DNA of 64,000 bases from Chloroflexota bacterium (GCA_002730555.1 PCAM01000005.1:87799-151798), one strand, 5' to 3'. Shown: positions 43,907 to 52,950, numbered from the stretch's first letter. Notes: generated by a model from the letters alone, not told the origin. Made by a program: numbers and translations.

Positions 43907-44576
43907 AGCTGCGACACCATGGTCTCGACGGTGGCGTTTTCCAAAGGTGGCGGGACTCTGTTCGCTAAGAACAGCGATCGGCCGGCGAACGAGGCCCAAC
44001 CCCTGTAGATGCACGCTGCGGCGCAGTCCTCCCTCTCCCTCACGGAGTTCGTCGAGATCGATGGCCCGTCCCCTGTCTACCGCCACGTCGGCTCCCGACG
44101 ACCTTCGCAGGGTCTGCACCTACCCGCAGCACGAGGGCGGCGTAACGGCCTCGTGCCCGGTGGCGGATCTGTGCGGCGATGGTTCGCGTTTGCCTGTCTA
44201 CCGATGCGCCGTGTACGCGCTGTGCATGGCACTGTTCTTCCCGGTGTTCATAGAGGGGGACCTGCCGGAGGTGTGGTCGGTCGGCGAAAGCAGTTATTCC
44301 GACTACAGCCCGTGATGGATGTCCCACGGGTTTGGGCATGAAGGTTTTGCCGGCGGGCCGGACGGCATGAAAGGAATCCATGAGGATTGGTGGGATCTTC
44401 AGAAAAGCATGTTCGACCCGGCGTACGATATAGCTGCTCGGGGACGAGCGATGATCGACGTCGGAGAACGGAAAGTCGCGACCGAATTGTTGACCAGATA
44501 TATGGCGAACAACGCCGAGAATATGTTGAGAGTCGGGCGTGAGATGCTGTGCGCCGGGGTAGCTCGGGCGCGTTGA
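43907..44576 (+). pseudogene. Secernin / C69-family dipeptidase, broken by frameshifts
   Basis: Pieces of one protein occur in order in different frames. CDTMVSTVAFSKGGGTLFAKNSDRPANEAQPL is the N-terminus with the catalytic Cys, and ends at TAG 44006-44008. Then VCTYPQHEGGVTASCPVADL and ALFFPVFIEGDLPEVWSVGESS form the middle, ending at TGA 44313-44315. WWDLQKSMFDPAYDIAARG and ELLTRYMANNAENMLRV form the C-terminus, ending 44576. The initiator Met before Cys is also replaced. C69 enzymes are Ntn-type dipeptidases. The large middle part is deleted, so this is dead. Confidence 0.75.
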
Positions 44577-45379
44577 GCGAGTTCAATCGCCGGGATGCTC
44601 TTCTCGCGGCTTTAACGGCATGTGGGGCGGCGGCGGAGGTGTTGCTGGCGCGATTTCGCGATGCCGGCGACACAGCGTTGGAGCGCAACTTCGAGCCCGG
44701 TCACGGGCTCGTGACGAACGCAGACCGCGCCGCCGACGAGGCGATCGCCGAAGCACTGGCCGGGTTTGATGTGACCGACCGTATCGAGTCCGAGGAAAGC
44801 ACGGCCAGCTCTCAGGACACGGATCTGCGTTGGATGGTCGATCCGCTGTGCGGTACCGCCCCTTATGCGACCGGGCTCGGCCACTGGGGTGTGAACGTGG
44901 CGCTATCGGACCGATCGGCGCCGCTGTTGGGAGCGATCACGATCCCGACGATGCGGGAGACGCTGACATCCCTGTCCGGAAGAGGGGTGTCCAGGAACGG
45001 AGAGCCGTGGTCTTCGGAGCCGCCGTTCGGGAAGCTGTCCGAGCAGCTCGTTGATCTTGAGATCGCCGGTCAGGATTTGGCGGCCGGAATGATGAGCGAC
45101 GGAAGTCTGGACTGGGTGCGCGGCGTGGACCACACCACGACGTATGCTTCGATGGCGTATCCGCTGAGCCAGCTCTGTCTTGGACGCCTGGCTGGTGTGG
45201 TGGCCTACGGCGTCGGCGCAGTGCACCTGGCCGCCGGGGTGGCGATCGCAGAAGAGCTTGGACTCAAGGTGACGGACGCCGACGGGGCCGTGCTCGACTG
45301 GAGCGCCGAGAATCCGTGGCCTGTGATGGTCGCCGCATGGCCGGATGCGCACTCCGGTTTACTGGAGCTTATGCAATGA
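44549..45379 (+). CDS. Inositol monophosphatase-fold protein lacking metal ligands (probable pseudoenzyme)
   Basis: 276 residues from GTG 44549, or 268 from TTG 44573, which overlaps the stop of the upstream pseudogene. The fold is clear: VTNADRAADEAIAEAL, IESEES (motif 1), WMVDPLCGTAPYATGLGHWGVNVAL (motif 2) and GAVHLAAGVAIAEELGLKVTDADG (motif 3). In active IMPases motif 2 is DPLDGT and motif 3 is WDxAAG; here the second Asp is Cys and the motif-3 Asp is His. Two of the metal-binding acids are gone, so phosphatase activity is doubtful. It starts a coupled operon with the NnrS-like and PIG-L genes. Confidence 0.75.
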   Translation: MRRGSSGALSEFNRRDALLAALTACGAAAEVLLARFRDAGDTALERNFEPGHGLVTNADRAADEAIAEALAGFDVTDRIESEESTASSQDTDLRWMVDPLCGTAPYATGLGHWGVNVALSDRSAPLLGAITIPTMRETLTSLSGRGVSRNGEPWSSEPPFGKLSEQLVDLEIAGQDLAAGMMSDGSLDWVRGVDHTTTYASMAYPLSQLCLGRLAGVVAYGVGAVHLAAGVAIAEELGLKVTDADGAVLDWSAENPWPVMVAAWPDAHSGLLELMQ

Positions 45380-46956
45380 CAAATGGTCCTACCGGGACTG
45401 GCAGTACTGGCGGTGGAAGACCAACGAGCAGTCTTAACGCGGGGCCGCCCGGCGCGCCCGAGGCGCGCCAGGGGCGTTACGCGATGACACCGTGGTCGGT
45501 TCAGCGTCTCTACCGTCCTTTTATCTGGACATCGATCCTAGTGGCGCTTACCTACGGATTCGGCACTGGTGCCGGGATGGTGTTTGCGCCGGCTTTCGGG
45601 ATAGATCGCGGGCTGTGGTGGATCGTCCATGGACAAGCTCACGGTGTGGCGCAGATCTTTGGGTGGGCAGGACTGTTCCTCATGGGCGTCTCGTTCCACG
45701 TCGTCCCGCGATTCCGAAACGGGCCGATGGATTTTCCGTGGCCTCAGAGAGCCGTACTCGTGCTTGTTGTGCTCGGCATATCGCTCAGATTTTTCGGGCA
45801 GTCGTTACATCGACGACCGTTCAGCCCGGATCTGCTTGACGCCTCCGGTGTCCTGCTGCTGGCCGGGGTGTTGATCTACGCGATTGTGATCGCTCGGGCG
45901 CTTTATCGAGGCCAGAACGACCACCTTCAAACAGAGGCGTGGATCGGCTCGGCCGTGGTCTGGGCCGTGATTGCGGCGGCGCTCCACGCCCGCATCGTTT
46001 TCCGGATGGCGGACACCGATGCCGTCGCCGCGCCGGGGCTGTGGAACATCGCTATGATCGATGCCGGGCTGATCGGCTTCCTTGTCCTGTTTATGCTGGG
46101 CATATCGACGCGGGCAATTGTCGGATTCTTGGCCCTCAAACCAACGCGGCGCTGGCTGACCTGGATCGCGCTGGCCCTGCTGAACATGGGCACGGGCTGG
46201 CACGTCGTGGCTCGTCACAACGCTGCGTCCGATGAGACAGCGGCAATAGGGCTGCTATTGCAGGCGACCGGGTTTGTGGTGTTTGTCGTGGCGCTGCGTG
46301 TGCTAGAACCGCCGGCCCGGAAGAGCACATATATCGAAGCCACGTACACGCGCTATGAGTGGTTTATCCGGGCCGCGTTTGTCTGGCTGCTGGCGGCGGC
46401 GGTGTTGATCGCCCTGGACGGGATCGGCATGATCGTCGATGACCGGATCCTCGGCACGCCGCTGTCCGCTCCGATAATCCACGTCTTGACTCTGGGTTTT
46501 GTCACGATGATTATTTTTGGCGTCGGGCTTCGGATGCTGACGCTGTTTGAGGGCACGGAAGCACCGATGCACTGGCTGATGGACACGGCGTTTGTGTCTC
46601 TGAACGTGGGTGTGGCGCTGCGACTGGCGTTCGGGTTCGGGTGGTTCAGCGGGGCGGACCAGTTCCAGGGGCTGTCCGGGGCGCTCGGATTGCTCGCCTT
46701 GATCGGGTTTGGGATCGTGCTGAGGCGTTCTTTCTCGGCAGAACAGAGAGCCAGTTACGCGCGCCGCGCCGCGGCCGCCGGTATGGAACGATTTGCACTG
46801 GTACGGGTGGGACGCGGCAGGCCGGGCGCCGCGTCCGGGATTGTTATGAGTGCTGCACCCGGGCCAGCTTCCGAGGATGCTGGCGGTTCGAGCGATGGCC
46901 CGTTCGCCGATCCGCCGACCGCCATCCGCAGGGAATCAGGAGGAGATCAAACATGA
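45376..46956 (+). CDS. NnrS-like polytopic membrane protein
   Basis: 526 residues from the ATG of ATGA overlapping the preceding stop, with GGAG 9 nt upstream. After a hydrophilic Gly/Ser N-terminus come about twelve helices with histidines at conserved spots: HGQAHGVAQIFGW, SFHVVPRF, HARIVF, HVLTLGFVTMIIFGVGLRML. This is the NnrS pattern, a haem- and copper-containing family linked to nitric oxide stress and loosely to haem-copper oxidase subunit I. The C-terminal 75 residues are hydrophilic. No denitrification gene is nearby, so the role may differ. Confidence 0.65.
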   Translation: MTNGPTGTGSTGGGRPTSSLNAGPPGAPEARQGRYAMTPWSVQRLYRPFIWTSILVALTYGFGTGAGMVFAPAFGIDRGLWWIVHGQAHGVAQIFGWAGLFLMGVSFHVVPRFRNGPMDFPWPQRAVLVLVVLGISLRFFGQSLHRRPFSPDLLDASGVLLLAGVLIYAIVIARALYRGQNDHLQTEAWIGSAVVWAVIAAALHARIVFRMADTDAVAAPGLWNIAMIDAGLIGFLVLFMLGISTRAIVGFLALKPTRRWLTWIALALLNMGTGWHVVARHNAASDETAAIGLLLQATGFVVFVVALRVLEPPARKSTYIEATYTRYEWFIRAAFVWLLAAAVLIALDGIGMIVDDRILGTPLSAPIIHVLTLGFVTMIIFGVGLRMLTLFEGTEAPMHWLMDTAFVSLNVGVALRLAFGFGWFSGADQFQGLSGALGLLALIGFGIVLRRSFSAEQRASYARRAAAAGMERFALVRVGRGRPGAASGIVMSAAPGPASEDAGGSSDGPFADPPTAIRRESGGDQT

Positions 46957-47687
46957 GCGCCGCCGGCACGTCGAAGCTTCTGACGCTGGACGAGGACTGG
47001 AACCGGGCGGTCGCCGTGGCGGCGCATCCGGACGACCTCGAATACGGCGCGGCGTCGGCGATCGCGCGCTGGACGGATCAAGGCAAAGAGATCACATATC
47101 TCCTTTTGACCCGTGGCGAAGCGGGGATCGACGGGATGCACCCGCGAGACGCCGGCCCACTGCGTGAAGCAGAAGAGGTGGCCGGGGCGGCGAAGATTGG
47201 CGTATCGACGGTCGACTTCCTGGACTACACGGACGGGGTGATCGAGTACGGGATGGACCTGCGACGGGACATCACGAGAGCTTTCCGGAAGTACAAGCCT
47301 GAAATAGTTATCAGCGGAAATTACCGGCTCCAATTTCCGAACGGCAAGCTCAATATGGCCGACCACCGCTGGGCCGGGCTTGCTGTGCTGGACGCGGCCC
47401 GGGATTCCGGGAACCGCTGGATATTTCCTGAACTGCTGGGAGAGGGCTTCGAGCCCTGGGACGGGGTACGCTCCGTGCTGACCGTGGGGTCGGGGGAGCC
47501 GACGCACGGCGTCGATGTGGGCGACACGCTGGCTCGCGGGATCGCTTCTTTGAAGGAACACAGGGCTTACATCGATGGGCTGTCGTTCGATTTCGACCCC
47601 GAAGAGTTTCTGACTTGGAGCGCGGCTGCGGTAGGAGAACGGCTCGGGGTCGACTACGGTGTGATGTTCGAGGTGATCGGGTTTTAA
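46953..47687 (+). CDS. PIG-L (LmbE-like) family deacetylase
   Basis: 244 residues from ATG with a perfect AGGAGG site; ATGA overlaps the stop of the NnrS-like gene. The zinc motif AAHPDDLEYG (His25, Asp27, Asp28) and the downstream DHRWAG His are present. The family removes N-acetyl from GlcNAc conjugates, including GlcNAc-inositol in mycothiol synthesis and similar steps in other thiols or glycolipids. The coupled neighbours (IMPase-like protein and NnrS-like membrane protein) are unusual partners. The substrate is unknown. Confidence 0.87.
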   Translation: MSAAGTSKLLTLDEDWNRAVAVAAHPDDLEYGAASAIARWTDQGKEITYLLLTRGEAGIDGMHPRDAGPLREAEEVAGAAKIGVSTVDFLDYTDGVIEYGMDLRRDITRAFRKYKPEIVISGNYRLQFPNGKLNMADHRWAGLAVLDAARDSGNRWIFPELLGEGFEPWDGVRSVLTVGSGEPTHGVDVGDTLARGIASLKEHRAYIDGLSFDFDPEEFLTWSAAAVGERLGVDYGVMFEVIGF

Positions 47688-47888
47688 GTTGGTGCGTTAT
47701 TTGCACGCGCCCCAATAACGAAAGCCTTGTTGCACTAATTTGCCGTTCGTTGGGATAAGGGACAGATCCACTCGTAGCTGAATGTCGGTGCTGCTGACTC
47801 CTTGACCGGTTCATGTGCGGGGCATAATCTCGTGCGGCGATAGATAACACCTGAAAACCGTGGCAGCTACGACTGCTAGAGGAAACCC

Positions 47889-48287
47889 ATGGGACACTTC
47901 GTTAACCACGTCCACCTGAAGTCAGAAGACCCCGGAAAGACCGCCGAATGGTTCGTTGCGGCGTTTGGCCTTGAGATCCGTGGCGACGCCGTTCGTGAGG
48001 CCGGCGGCGACCGATTTATCAACTGCTTTGACTCGAAGGGCTTCAACATCAACATCTCCGGCCAGCGCGTAAACCTGGGCGAGAAGATGGAACCGGCGAG
48101 CGCAGAGACGCGCTTCGGGCTGGAGCACTTTGGCTTTGACGTGGACGACATGGACTCTGAGATTGTACGTCTCCAGGGACTCGGCGCAGAGCTAAAGGAA
48201 GGCCCGATAGAAGCCGGCGGCGGTCTTAAGATCGCCTTCATCTCGGCGCCGGGACCGATCCGTATCGAACTTATTCAGCGGCCCTAG
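47889..48287 (+). CDS. VOC (glyoxalase/bleomycin resistance) family protein
   Basis: 132 residues: HFVNHVHLKSEDPGKTAEWFVAAFG at the N-terminus and GLEHFGFDVDDMDSEIVRLQGLGAELKEGP plus IAFISAPGPIRIELIQ at the C-terminus. The two beta-alpha-beta-beta-beta units keep metal-ligand candidates His9 and Glu near the C-terminus. Family activities include isomerases, lyases and dioxygenases. A terminator follows, so it is not simply the first gene of the downstream operon. Confidence 0.85.
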   Translation: MGHFVNHVHLKSEDPGKTAEWFVAAFGLEIRGDAVREAGGDRFINCFDSKGFNINISGQRVNLGEKMEPASAETRFGLEHFGFDVDDMDSEIVRLQGLGAELKEGPIEAGGGLKIAFISAPGPIRIELIQRP

Positions 48288-48311
48288 CGGGCGGCGAATT
48301 TGAACCAGAAT

Positions 48312-48340
48312 GCCCGGGCCGCTGTGTCCGGGCGTTTTTT
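48312..48340 (+). terminator. Intrinsic terminator after the first VOC gene
   Basis: GCCCGG / CCGGGC stem with a 10-nt loop, then G and six T, beginning 25 bp past the stop. Confidence 0.85.
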
Positions 48341-48367
48341 CATTAGGCAGCCGTTCGGAGGCGTGCT

Positions 48368-48757
48368 TTGGCGTTCGTGATAAACCACATCCACCTGAAG
48401 GCGCCGGAGCCTCGTAGCACCGCAGAGTGGTATGTAAAGGCGTTTGGGTTCGAAATTCTCAGCGACACGGTCCGTTCGTTTGGTGATCGCCGCCTGAACT
48501 GCGTATCACCGGGGGGATTGATTGTGAACATTTCGAGCGCCCGGGACGGCGAAACGATGGCGGACGGCGATGCCGGGTCGCACTGGGGGCTGGAGCACTT
48601 TGGCGTCGATTCGGACGACCTGCTGGCGGACATGGAGAGGCTAGGTGCGCTTGGCGCTCCCCTTATTGAGGGGCCGATCGACGTCCCAGGCGGCAACCTG
48701 ATCGCGTTCATGCAGGGTCCGGACGACGTGCGGATCGAAATAGTGCAACAAAGGTAA
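48368..48757 (+). CDS. VOC family protein, paralogue of the preceding one
   Basis: 129 residues from TTG with GGAGG 7 nt upstream. FVINHIHLKAPEPRSTAEWYVKAFGFEIL, GLEHFGVDSDDLLADMERLGALGAPLIEGP and VRIEIVQQ align with its neighbour along the whole length; the two are tandem duplicates. This copy is 5 bp from the MocA dehydrogenase start and probably belongs to the sugar-acid operon. Confidence 0.85.
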   Translation: MAFVINHIHLKAPEPRSTAEWYVKAFGFEILSDTVRSFGDRRLNCVSPGGLIVNISSARDGETMADGDAGSHWGLEHFGVDSDDLLADMERLGALGAPLIEGPIDVPGGNLIAFMQGPDDVRIEIVQQR

Positions 48758-48762
48758 CGGCG

Positions 48763-49926
48763 GTGTCACAAGACAAACTCAACATCGCGCTGGTCGGGGC
48801 GGCCGGACTGGTCGCCGCACCGGCGCACCTGAATTCCATACCCATGATCGAGCGCATGAACTTTGTCGCGCTGTGTGACGTGGACGCCGATGCCGTGCAG
48901 TTGCTCGCTCGTGAGCGCGGCGTTGAAAAGGCGTATTCAAGCTACGAAGAGCTACTGACAGATCCGGATATCGACACCGTCGACCTGGCAACGCCACCCT
49001 TCGTGCACGCAGAGATGGCGATCGCCGCGGCGCGCGCCGGCAAGCACGTGTACGTCGAGAAGCCGATGGCGCGCAGTCTCGGCGAGGCGCGTGCCATGGT
49101 TAAGGCAGCGGCCGAGGCCGGCACACGGCTCCAGGTGGGCGAGAGTTACATATTTCACGGCCCGCACCGCGTTGCACGGGAGCTAATCAATGCCGACGAA
49201 ATCGGCGAGGTGTTGCAGGTGCGGGAGACGAGAGGCCCGTGGGTTTTCAACGAGACAGAGAACGCACGCCTGGGTGGGCAGGGTCATCACATCGCATGGC
49301 GCTACGACCCGGCACTATCGGGCGGCGGCGATTTCCCTTGGATGATGGACCATGCTCCGCACTTTTTTGCGACAGCCCGCCTGTTTAACGGCATGACCGC
49401 GATCGAGCGCGTCAACGCGATGGCGCGCCTGCATGGTGAGGGCCGGGAGGCGCACCTGCGGGGCGTGACGGCGGTCACGTGGACATACGAGGGTGGGAAG
49501 ACGGATGGGCTGTGGATGCAGGCGGACACGGATCCGGGGGCGGGGCGCTACATCGGCTTCCACACGGAAGTGGTTGGGAGCAAGGGCACGCTGCTCGTGT
49601 TTGGTGAGGGTGGCGGTTCGGCGCCGGGTTATCCGCAGGTTGCGCCCGTCACGCTTTTTGCGAACGGCACCGAGAAATATTTCGATCCGGCAGAGGGCGA
49701 GGACCGATCCTGGGCGTCGAACAATTCCTACTACGACCGTGCCCACGGCAACACGCTGAGCCATTTCGCCGACACGGTGCTGGACGGCACTCGGTCCTTC
49801 TACACGCCGGAGGACGGCATGGCCGATCTGACGGCTACTTTGGCGACGATCAAAAGCGCCGTGGACGGAACGCCGGTAGCGCTGGCGGACGTGCCGGACG
49901 ACTGGACGGCATACAGGGCTGGTTGA
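48763..49926 (+). CDS. Gfo/Idh/MocA-family oxidoreductase
   Basis: 387 residues. The N-terminal Rossmann domain starts LNIALVGAAGLVAAPAHLNSIP, with the characteristic EKPMARSLGEA, whose Lys is catalytic in the family. The C-terminal alpha/beta domain has HHIAWRYDPALSGGGDFPWMMDHAPHFF. It is an NAD(P)-dependent dehydrogenase of sugars or sugar derivatives. Position at the head of a run with a lactonase-type hydrolase, a dehydratase and an aldolase suggests C1 oxidation of an aldose; this is inference. Confidence 0.88.
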   Translation: MSQDKLNIALVGAAGLVAAPAHLNSIPMIERMNFVALCDVDADAVQLLARERGVEKAYSSYEELLTDPDIDTVDLATPPFVHAEMAIAAARAGKHVYVEKPMARSLGEARAMVKAAAEAGTRLQVGESYIFHGPHRVARELINADEIGEVLQVRETRGPWVFNETENARLGGQGHHIAWRYDPALSGGGDFPWMMDHAPHFFATARLFNGMTAIERVNAMARLHGEGREAHLRGVTAVTWTYEGGKTDGLWMQADTDPGAGRYIGFHTEVVGSKGTLLVFGEGGGSAPGYPQVAPVTLFANGTEKYFDPAEGEDRSWASNNSYYDRAHGNTLSHFADTVLDGTRSFYTPEDGMADLTATLATIKSAVDGTPVALADVPDDWTAYRAG

Positions 49927-49947
49927 TGCCCGAATGAGGAGAACCTT

Positions 49948-51144
49948 TTGAAGATTACGGACGTTGAGGTCATTTCGTTCCGGATGCCCACGAATAGCCA
50001 GGGCACGAAGTGGGGCTACGGCGAGGCCGCAGACGAGCATGACGGCATTCAGTCGATCACGCGCATCTCGACGGACAGCGGCGCGGTTGGGTACTCGACC
50101 GGCGGCGTGCACTCTTACTTCTACGGAGCGAACTCGGCCGAGGTTGAGGCGGTCATCAAACCGATGCTCATCGGGCAGGACCCTTGGGATCGCGAACTGC
50201 TCTGGAACTGGATGGCGCAGCACCGCGGCATCTCGGAGGGGCTGCTCGGGAATATCGATTCGGCGTTGTGGGATATGGCGGGTCGGGTGGCCGGGGTCTC
50301 CGTGGCGAAGCTGCTGGGCCGTGCCCGCACCCGAGTGAAGGCGTACGGCAGCACTGCGCCGAACCTGGGTGGGCCGAACGTGTACGCCAACCTCGCTCGA
50401 GCGTGCCAGAAACGCGGTTATCAGGCGTTCAAGGTTCACGCCTACATCTTTATGGACCCGAAAACCATGACACCCACGCCCGGCAAGCCTGCGTCTCCGC
50501 GTGAGGATATCGAAATTTGTGAGGCCGTCCGGGACGCCGTTGGTCCGGACATGACGCTCATGCACGATCCGTGGGGCGTCTACTCGTACCAGGAGGCGGT
50601 GTACGTGGGTCGGGAGCTGGAACGGCTCGGCTACTACTTCTTAGAGCACCCGATGGACGAGCGGCGCACGGAGCCGTATCGCCGTCTTTGCGCCGAACTA
50701 GACATTCCGGTGTGCTCGCCTGAGTTGGCTGATGGGATGCACTACAGCCGGGCGGAATGGCTACTCCAGAAGGCCTCGGATATCGGCCGTATCGACGTAA
50801 ATTTTGGCGGCATCACGGCGTGCAAAAAAGCCGTCGATATGTACGAGTCGTTCGGCGTGCCGTGCGAGATGCACGTTGGGGGGCACGGAAACGCTGCCAT
50901 TCTCGGGGCGACCACAGAAGAGACATGCGAGTTTTTCGAGCGGGGACTGCTTTACCCGGACGTGGACTACGATGCGTCGCCGTTGTATCTGAATACGCCG
51001 TGTGACCCGATGGACGATACCGGGTACGTTCACCTTCCTGACGGCCCGGGGCTGGGCTTCGATTTCAACTGGGACTACATCAACGACAACTTGATCGGCG
51101 GAACCAGTGGGTCTGATGGTGATGGGCGACAGATTCTTCCGTAG
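49948..51144 (+). CDS. Mandelate racemase/enolase-superfamily dehydratase
   Basis: 398 residues from TTG with GAGGAG upstream. After the capping domain (1-125), the barrel has K162-x-H164 (FKVHAY) in place of K-x-K. Metal ligands are Asp207 (MHDPWG), Glu233 (FLEHP) and Glu259 (SPELADG), and the far-side HVGGHGN carries His309/His313. K-x-H or similar second residues are seen in some acid-sugar dehydratases. It likely dehydrates an aldonic acid to a 2-keto-3-deoxy acid. It lies between a dehydrogenase and a lactonase-type hydrolase, 8 bp before the latter. Confidence 0.88.
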   Translation: MKITDVEVISFRMPTNSQGTKWGYGEAADEHDGIQSITRISTDSGAVGYSTGGVHSYFYGANSAEVEAVIKPMLIGQDPWDRELLWNWMAQHRGISEGLLGNIDSALWDMAGRVAGVSVAKLLGRARTRVKAYGSTAPNLGGPNVYANLARACQKRGYQAFKVHAYIFMDPKTMTPTPGKPASPREDIEICEAVRDAVGPDMTLMHDPWGVYSYQEAVYVGRELERLGYYFLEHPMDERRTEPYRRLCAELDIPVCSPELADGMHYSRAEWLLQKASDIGRIDVNFGGITACKKAVDMYESFGVPCEMHVGGHGNAAILGATTEETCEFFERGLLYPDVDYDASPLYLNTPCDPMDDTGYVHLPDGPGLGFDFNWDYINDNLIGGTSGSDGDGRQILP

Positions 51145-51152
51145 GAGCCCAC

Positions 51153-52058
51153 ATGAAGATCATCGACACGCACCACCATCTGTGGGACCTGGAAAACAAC
51201 CGTTACCCGTGGCTTCAGACGCCGATCGATCACTTCGCGGGCGACTACTCAAGAATCCGGCGGACCTATTTGATCGGCGACCTGATTTCTGATGCTGCTG
51301 CCGGGCCGTACGAACTCGTGAAGTCGATCCACGTTCAGGCCGAGTGGGACCACGAGAGCGATCCTGTTGGTGAGACGGCCTGGCTGCAGGGCGTGGCGGA
51401 TTCATCTGAGGCCAACGGGCTGGTTTCGGCAATTATCGGGAACGCAGATTTCTTCTCGCCCGATGTTGGGGACGTGCTGGAACGGCACGCAGCGCACCCC
51501 AATTTCCGGGGGATTCGCCAGATGCTCAACCACTCGCAGGATAATCCGGCATTGAACTTCATCGAGCGTGGCGATGTGATGGACGACCCGGCGTGGCGGG
51601 ACGGCTACCGGCTGCTGGCGAAGTACGGCGCGCCTTTCGATTTGCAGATATGGCCGTGGCAGCTTGAGATGGCGGCTCGGCTTGCTTCCGACATTCCCGA
51701 GGTGCCGGTGATTCTGAACCACACCGGGATGCCTTTTGCGAACAACGCCGGGAGCCGCCGGCAGTGGGACGCCGGGATGCGGGCGCTCGCTGCTGCTGAC
51801 AACGTGTCCGTCAAGATTTCAGCGCTAGGTATGGCGATACCGGGTTGGACGGTTGAAGACATTCGTCCTTACGTTGAAGGGACGATCGAGATCTTTGGCG
51901 TCGATCGCTGCATGTTTGCCTCCAACTTCCCGGTGGACAGCCTGACCAGCGACTACACGACGATCTGGGCGGCCTACGACGAGATCACGAGCGGGTTGTC
52001 GGACGGCGATCGCACGAAGCTGTTCCACGACAACGCGGTGCGGTACTACCGGCTGTAG
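51153..52058 (+). CDS. COG3618-type TIM-barrel hydrolase (sugar lactonase-like)
   Basis: 301 residues. The start MKIIDTHHHLWDLENNRYPWL is typical of the amidohydrolase_2 group containing L-fucono- and L-rhamnono-lactonases. HVQAEWD, FRGIRQM, VILNHTGMP, VSVKISALGM and MFASNFPVDSL follow the family order, the last with the catalytic Asp in place of the usual GSDWP form. It should open a sugar lactone produced by the upstream dehydrogenase, feeding the dehydratase. A decarboxylase is the other family option. Confidence 0.85.
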   Translation: MKIIDTHHHLWDLENNRYPWLQTPIDHFAGDYSRIRRTYLIGDLISDAAAGPYELVKSIHVQAEWDHESDPVGETAWLQGVADSSEANGLVSAIIGNADFFSPDVGDVLERHAAHPNFRGIRQMLNHSQDNPALNFIERGDVMDDPAWRDGYRLLAKYGAPFDLQIWPWQLEMAARLASDIPEVPVILNHTGMPFANNAGSRRQWDAGMRALAAADNVSVKISALGMAIPGWTVEDIRPYVEGTIEIFGVDRCMFASNFPVDSLTSDYTTIWAAYDEITSGLSDGDRTKLFHDNAVRYYRL

Positions 52059-52203
52059 TCGCTGGACCGGACGGGGCAAGCGCCGCCCCTACGGCGTTGT
52101 TGCGCCGTCTATCTGGCCGCGCCATGGCACGCGGCCCCGCTCAGGCGTATCTTTGGCCTCCGCGAACCCACCCGGAGCGGCACACGCAAGTTCAGGAGGC
52201 CAT

Positions 52204-52935
52204 ATGGCGGGCGAAGAGAATCTCAAGGAACGCATCAGGCGCGGCGAGACCACCATCGGCGTGGCCGTTCCGTACAACGCGACCAAATCCCAGATCGAAG
52301 ACATTTACGGCAAGGACGACGCTTACAACTACATCTCGGTCGACAGCCAGCACAACCCGCTGGACGAGACCAACCTTGTGAGCGTCTGCCTGGCTGCCCA
52401 GGACCTCAGTATTCCGGTCCACTTCCGCATCAAGCACACCCGTTACACGTTTCAGGTCGGCAACTGGCTCGACCTCGGGCCGAGCATTATCGAGGTGCCT
52501 CAAACCGAGACCGAAGAGACGGCGCAGGAAGCGGTCGATTACTTCTACTACCGTCAATTTGGCCGCCGCAGCGCGGGTGGCGCCCCCCGGGTCGGACTCG
52601 CCGAGAACAACGGCCGGTTGGATTACGCCGAGTTCTGGAACAATTACGGCGTGCTGATGCTCCAGGTGGAGTCAATCCAGGCGATCTGCAACATACCGCG
52701 ACTGATTCGCCCGGGCGTGGACGTCATCTCGTGGGGTCCGGCCGACCTGACCTTTGACCGAGAAGCAAATCCGCTTCACCCACTGTCGGTTTCGGACGAG
52801 GCCTGCGTGGAGTATGCGGCGAAGGCGCTTGAGGGCACCGACACGAAGCTCATGATCCGCAACTACGACTGGAAGCTGCGGGACAAGTACATCGGGATGG
52901 GCGCGACGGTTCTTCTCGAGAGCCCGAAGCCTTAA
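52204..52935 (+). CDS. HpcH/HpaI-type aldolase family protein
   Basis: 243 residues from ATG with AGGAGG 5 nt upstream, although the frame is open further up. Features are SVDSQHNPLDETNLVSVC, SIIEVPQTETEETAQEAVDYFYY (metal Glu region), VMLQVESIQAICNIPRL and ISWGPADLTFDRE. It is a divergent pyruvate-type aldolase, expected to split a 2-keto-3-deoxy acid into pyruvate and an aldehyde. It lies 145 bp after the lactonase gene and 15 bp before the kinase. The alternative is a citrate-lyase-like C-C lyase. Confidence 0.75.
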   Translation: MAGEENLKERIRRGETTIGVAVPYNATKSQIEDIYGKDDAYNYISVDSQHNPLDETNLVSVCLAAQDLSIPVHFRIKHTRYTFQVGNWLDLGPSIIEVPQTETEETAQEAVDYFYYRQFGRRSAGGAPRVGLAENNGRLDYAEFWNNYGVLMLQVESIQAICNIPRLIRPGVDVISWGPADLTFDREANPLHPLSVSDEACVEYAAKALEGTDTKLMIRNYDWKLRDKYIGMGATVLLESPKP

Positions 52936-52950
52936 AGCGGTAACGCTCAC

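Noticed and set aside
49315-50565. 416-codon minus-strand frame over the MocA and enolase genes
   Set aside because: Arg/His-rich with no domain; both genes on the plus strand show clear family motifs across the same bases.
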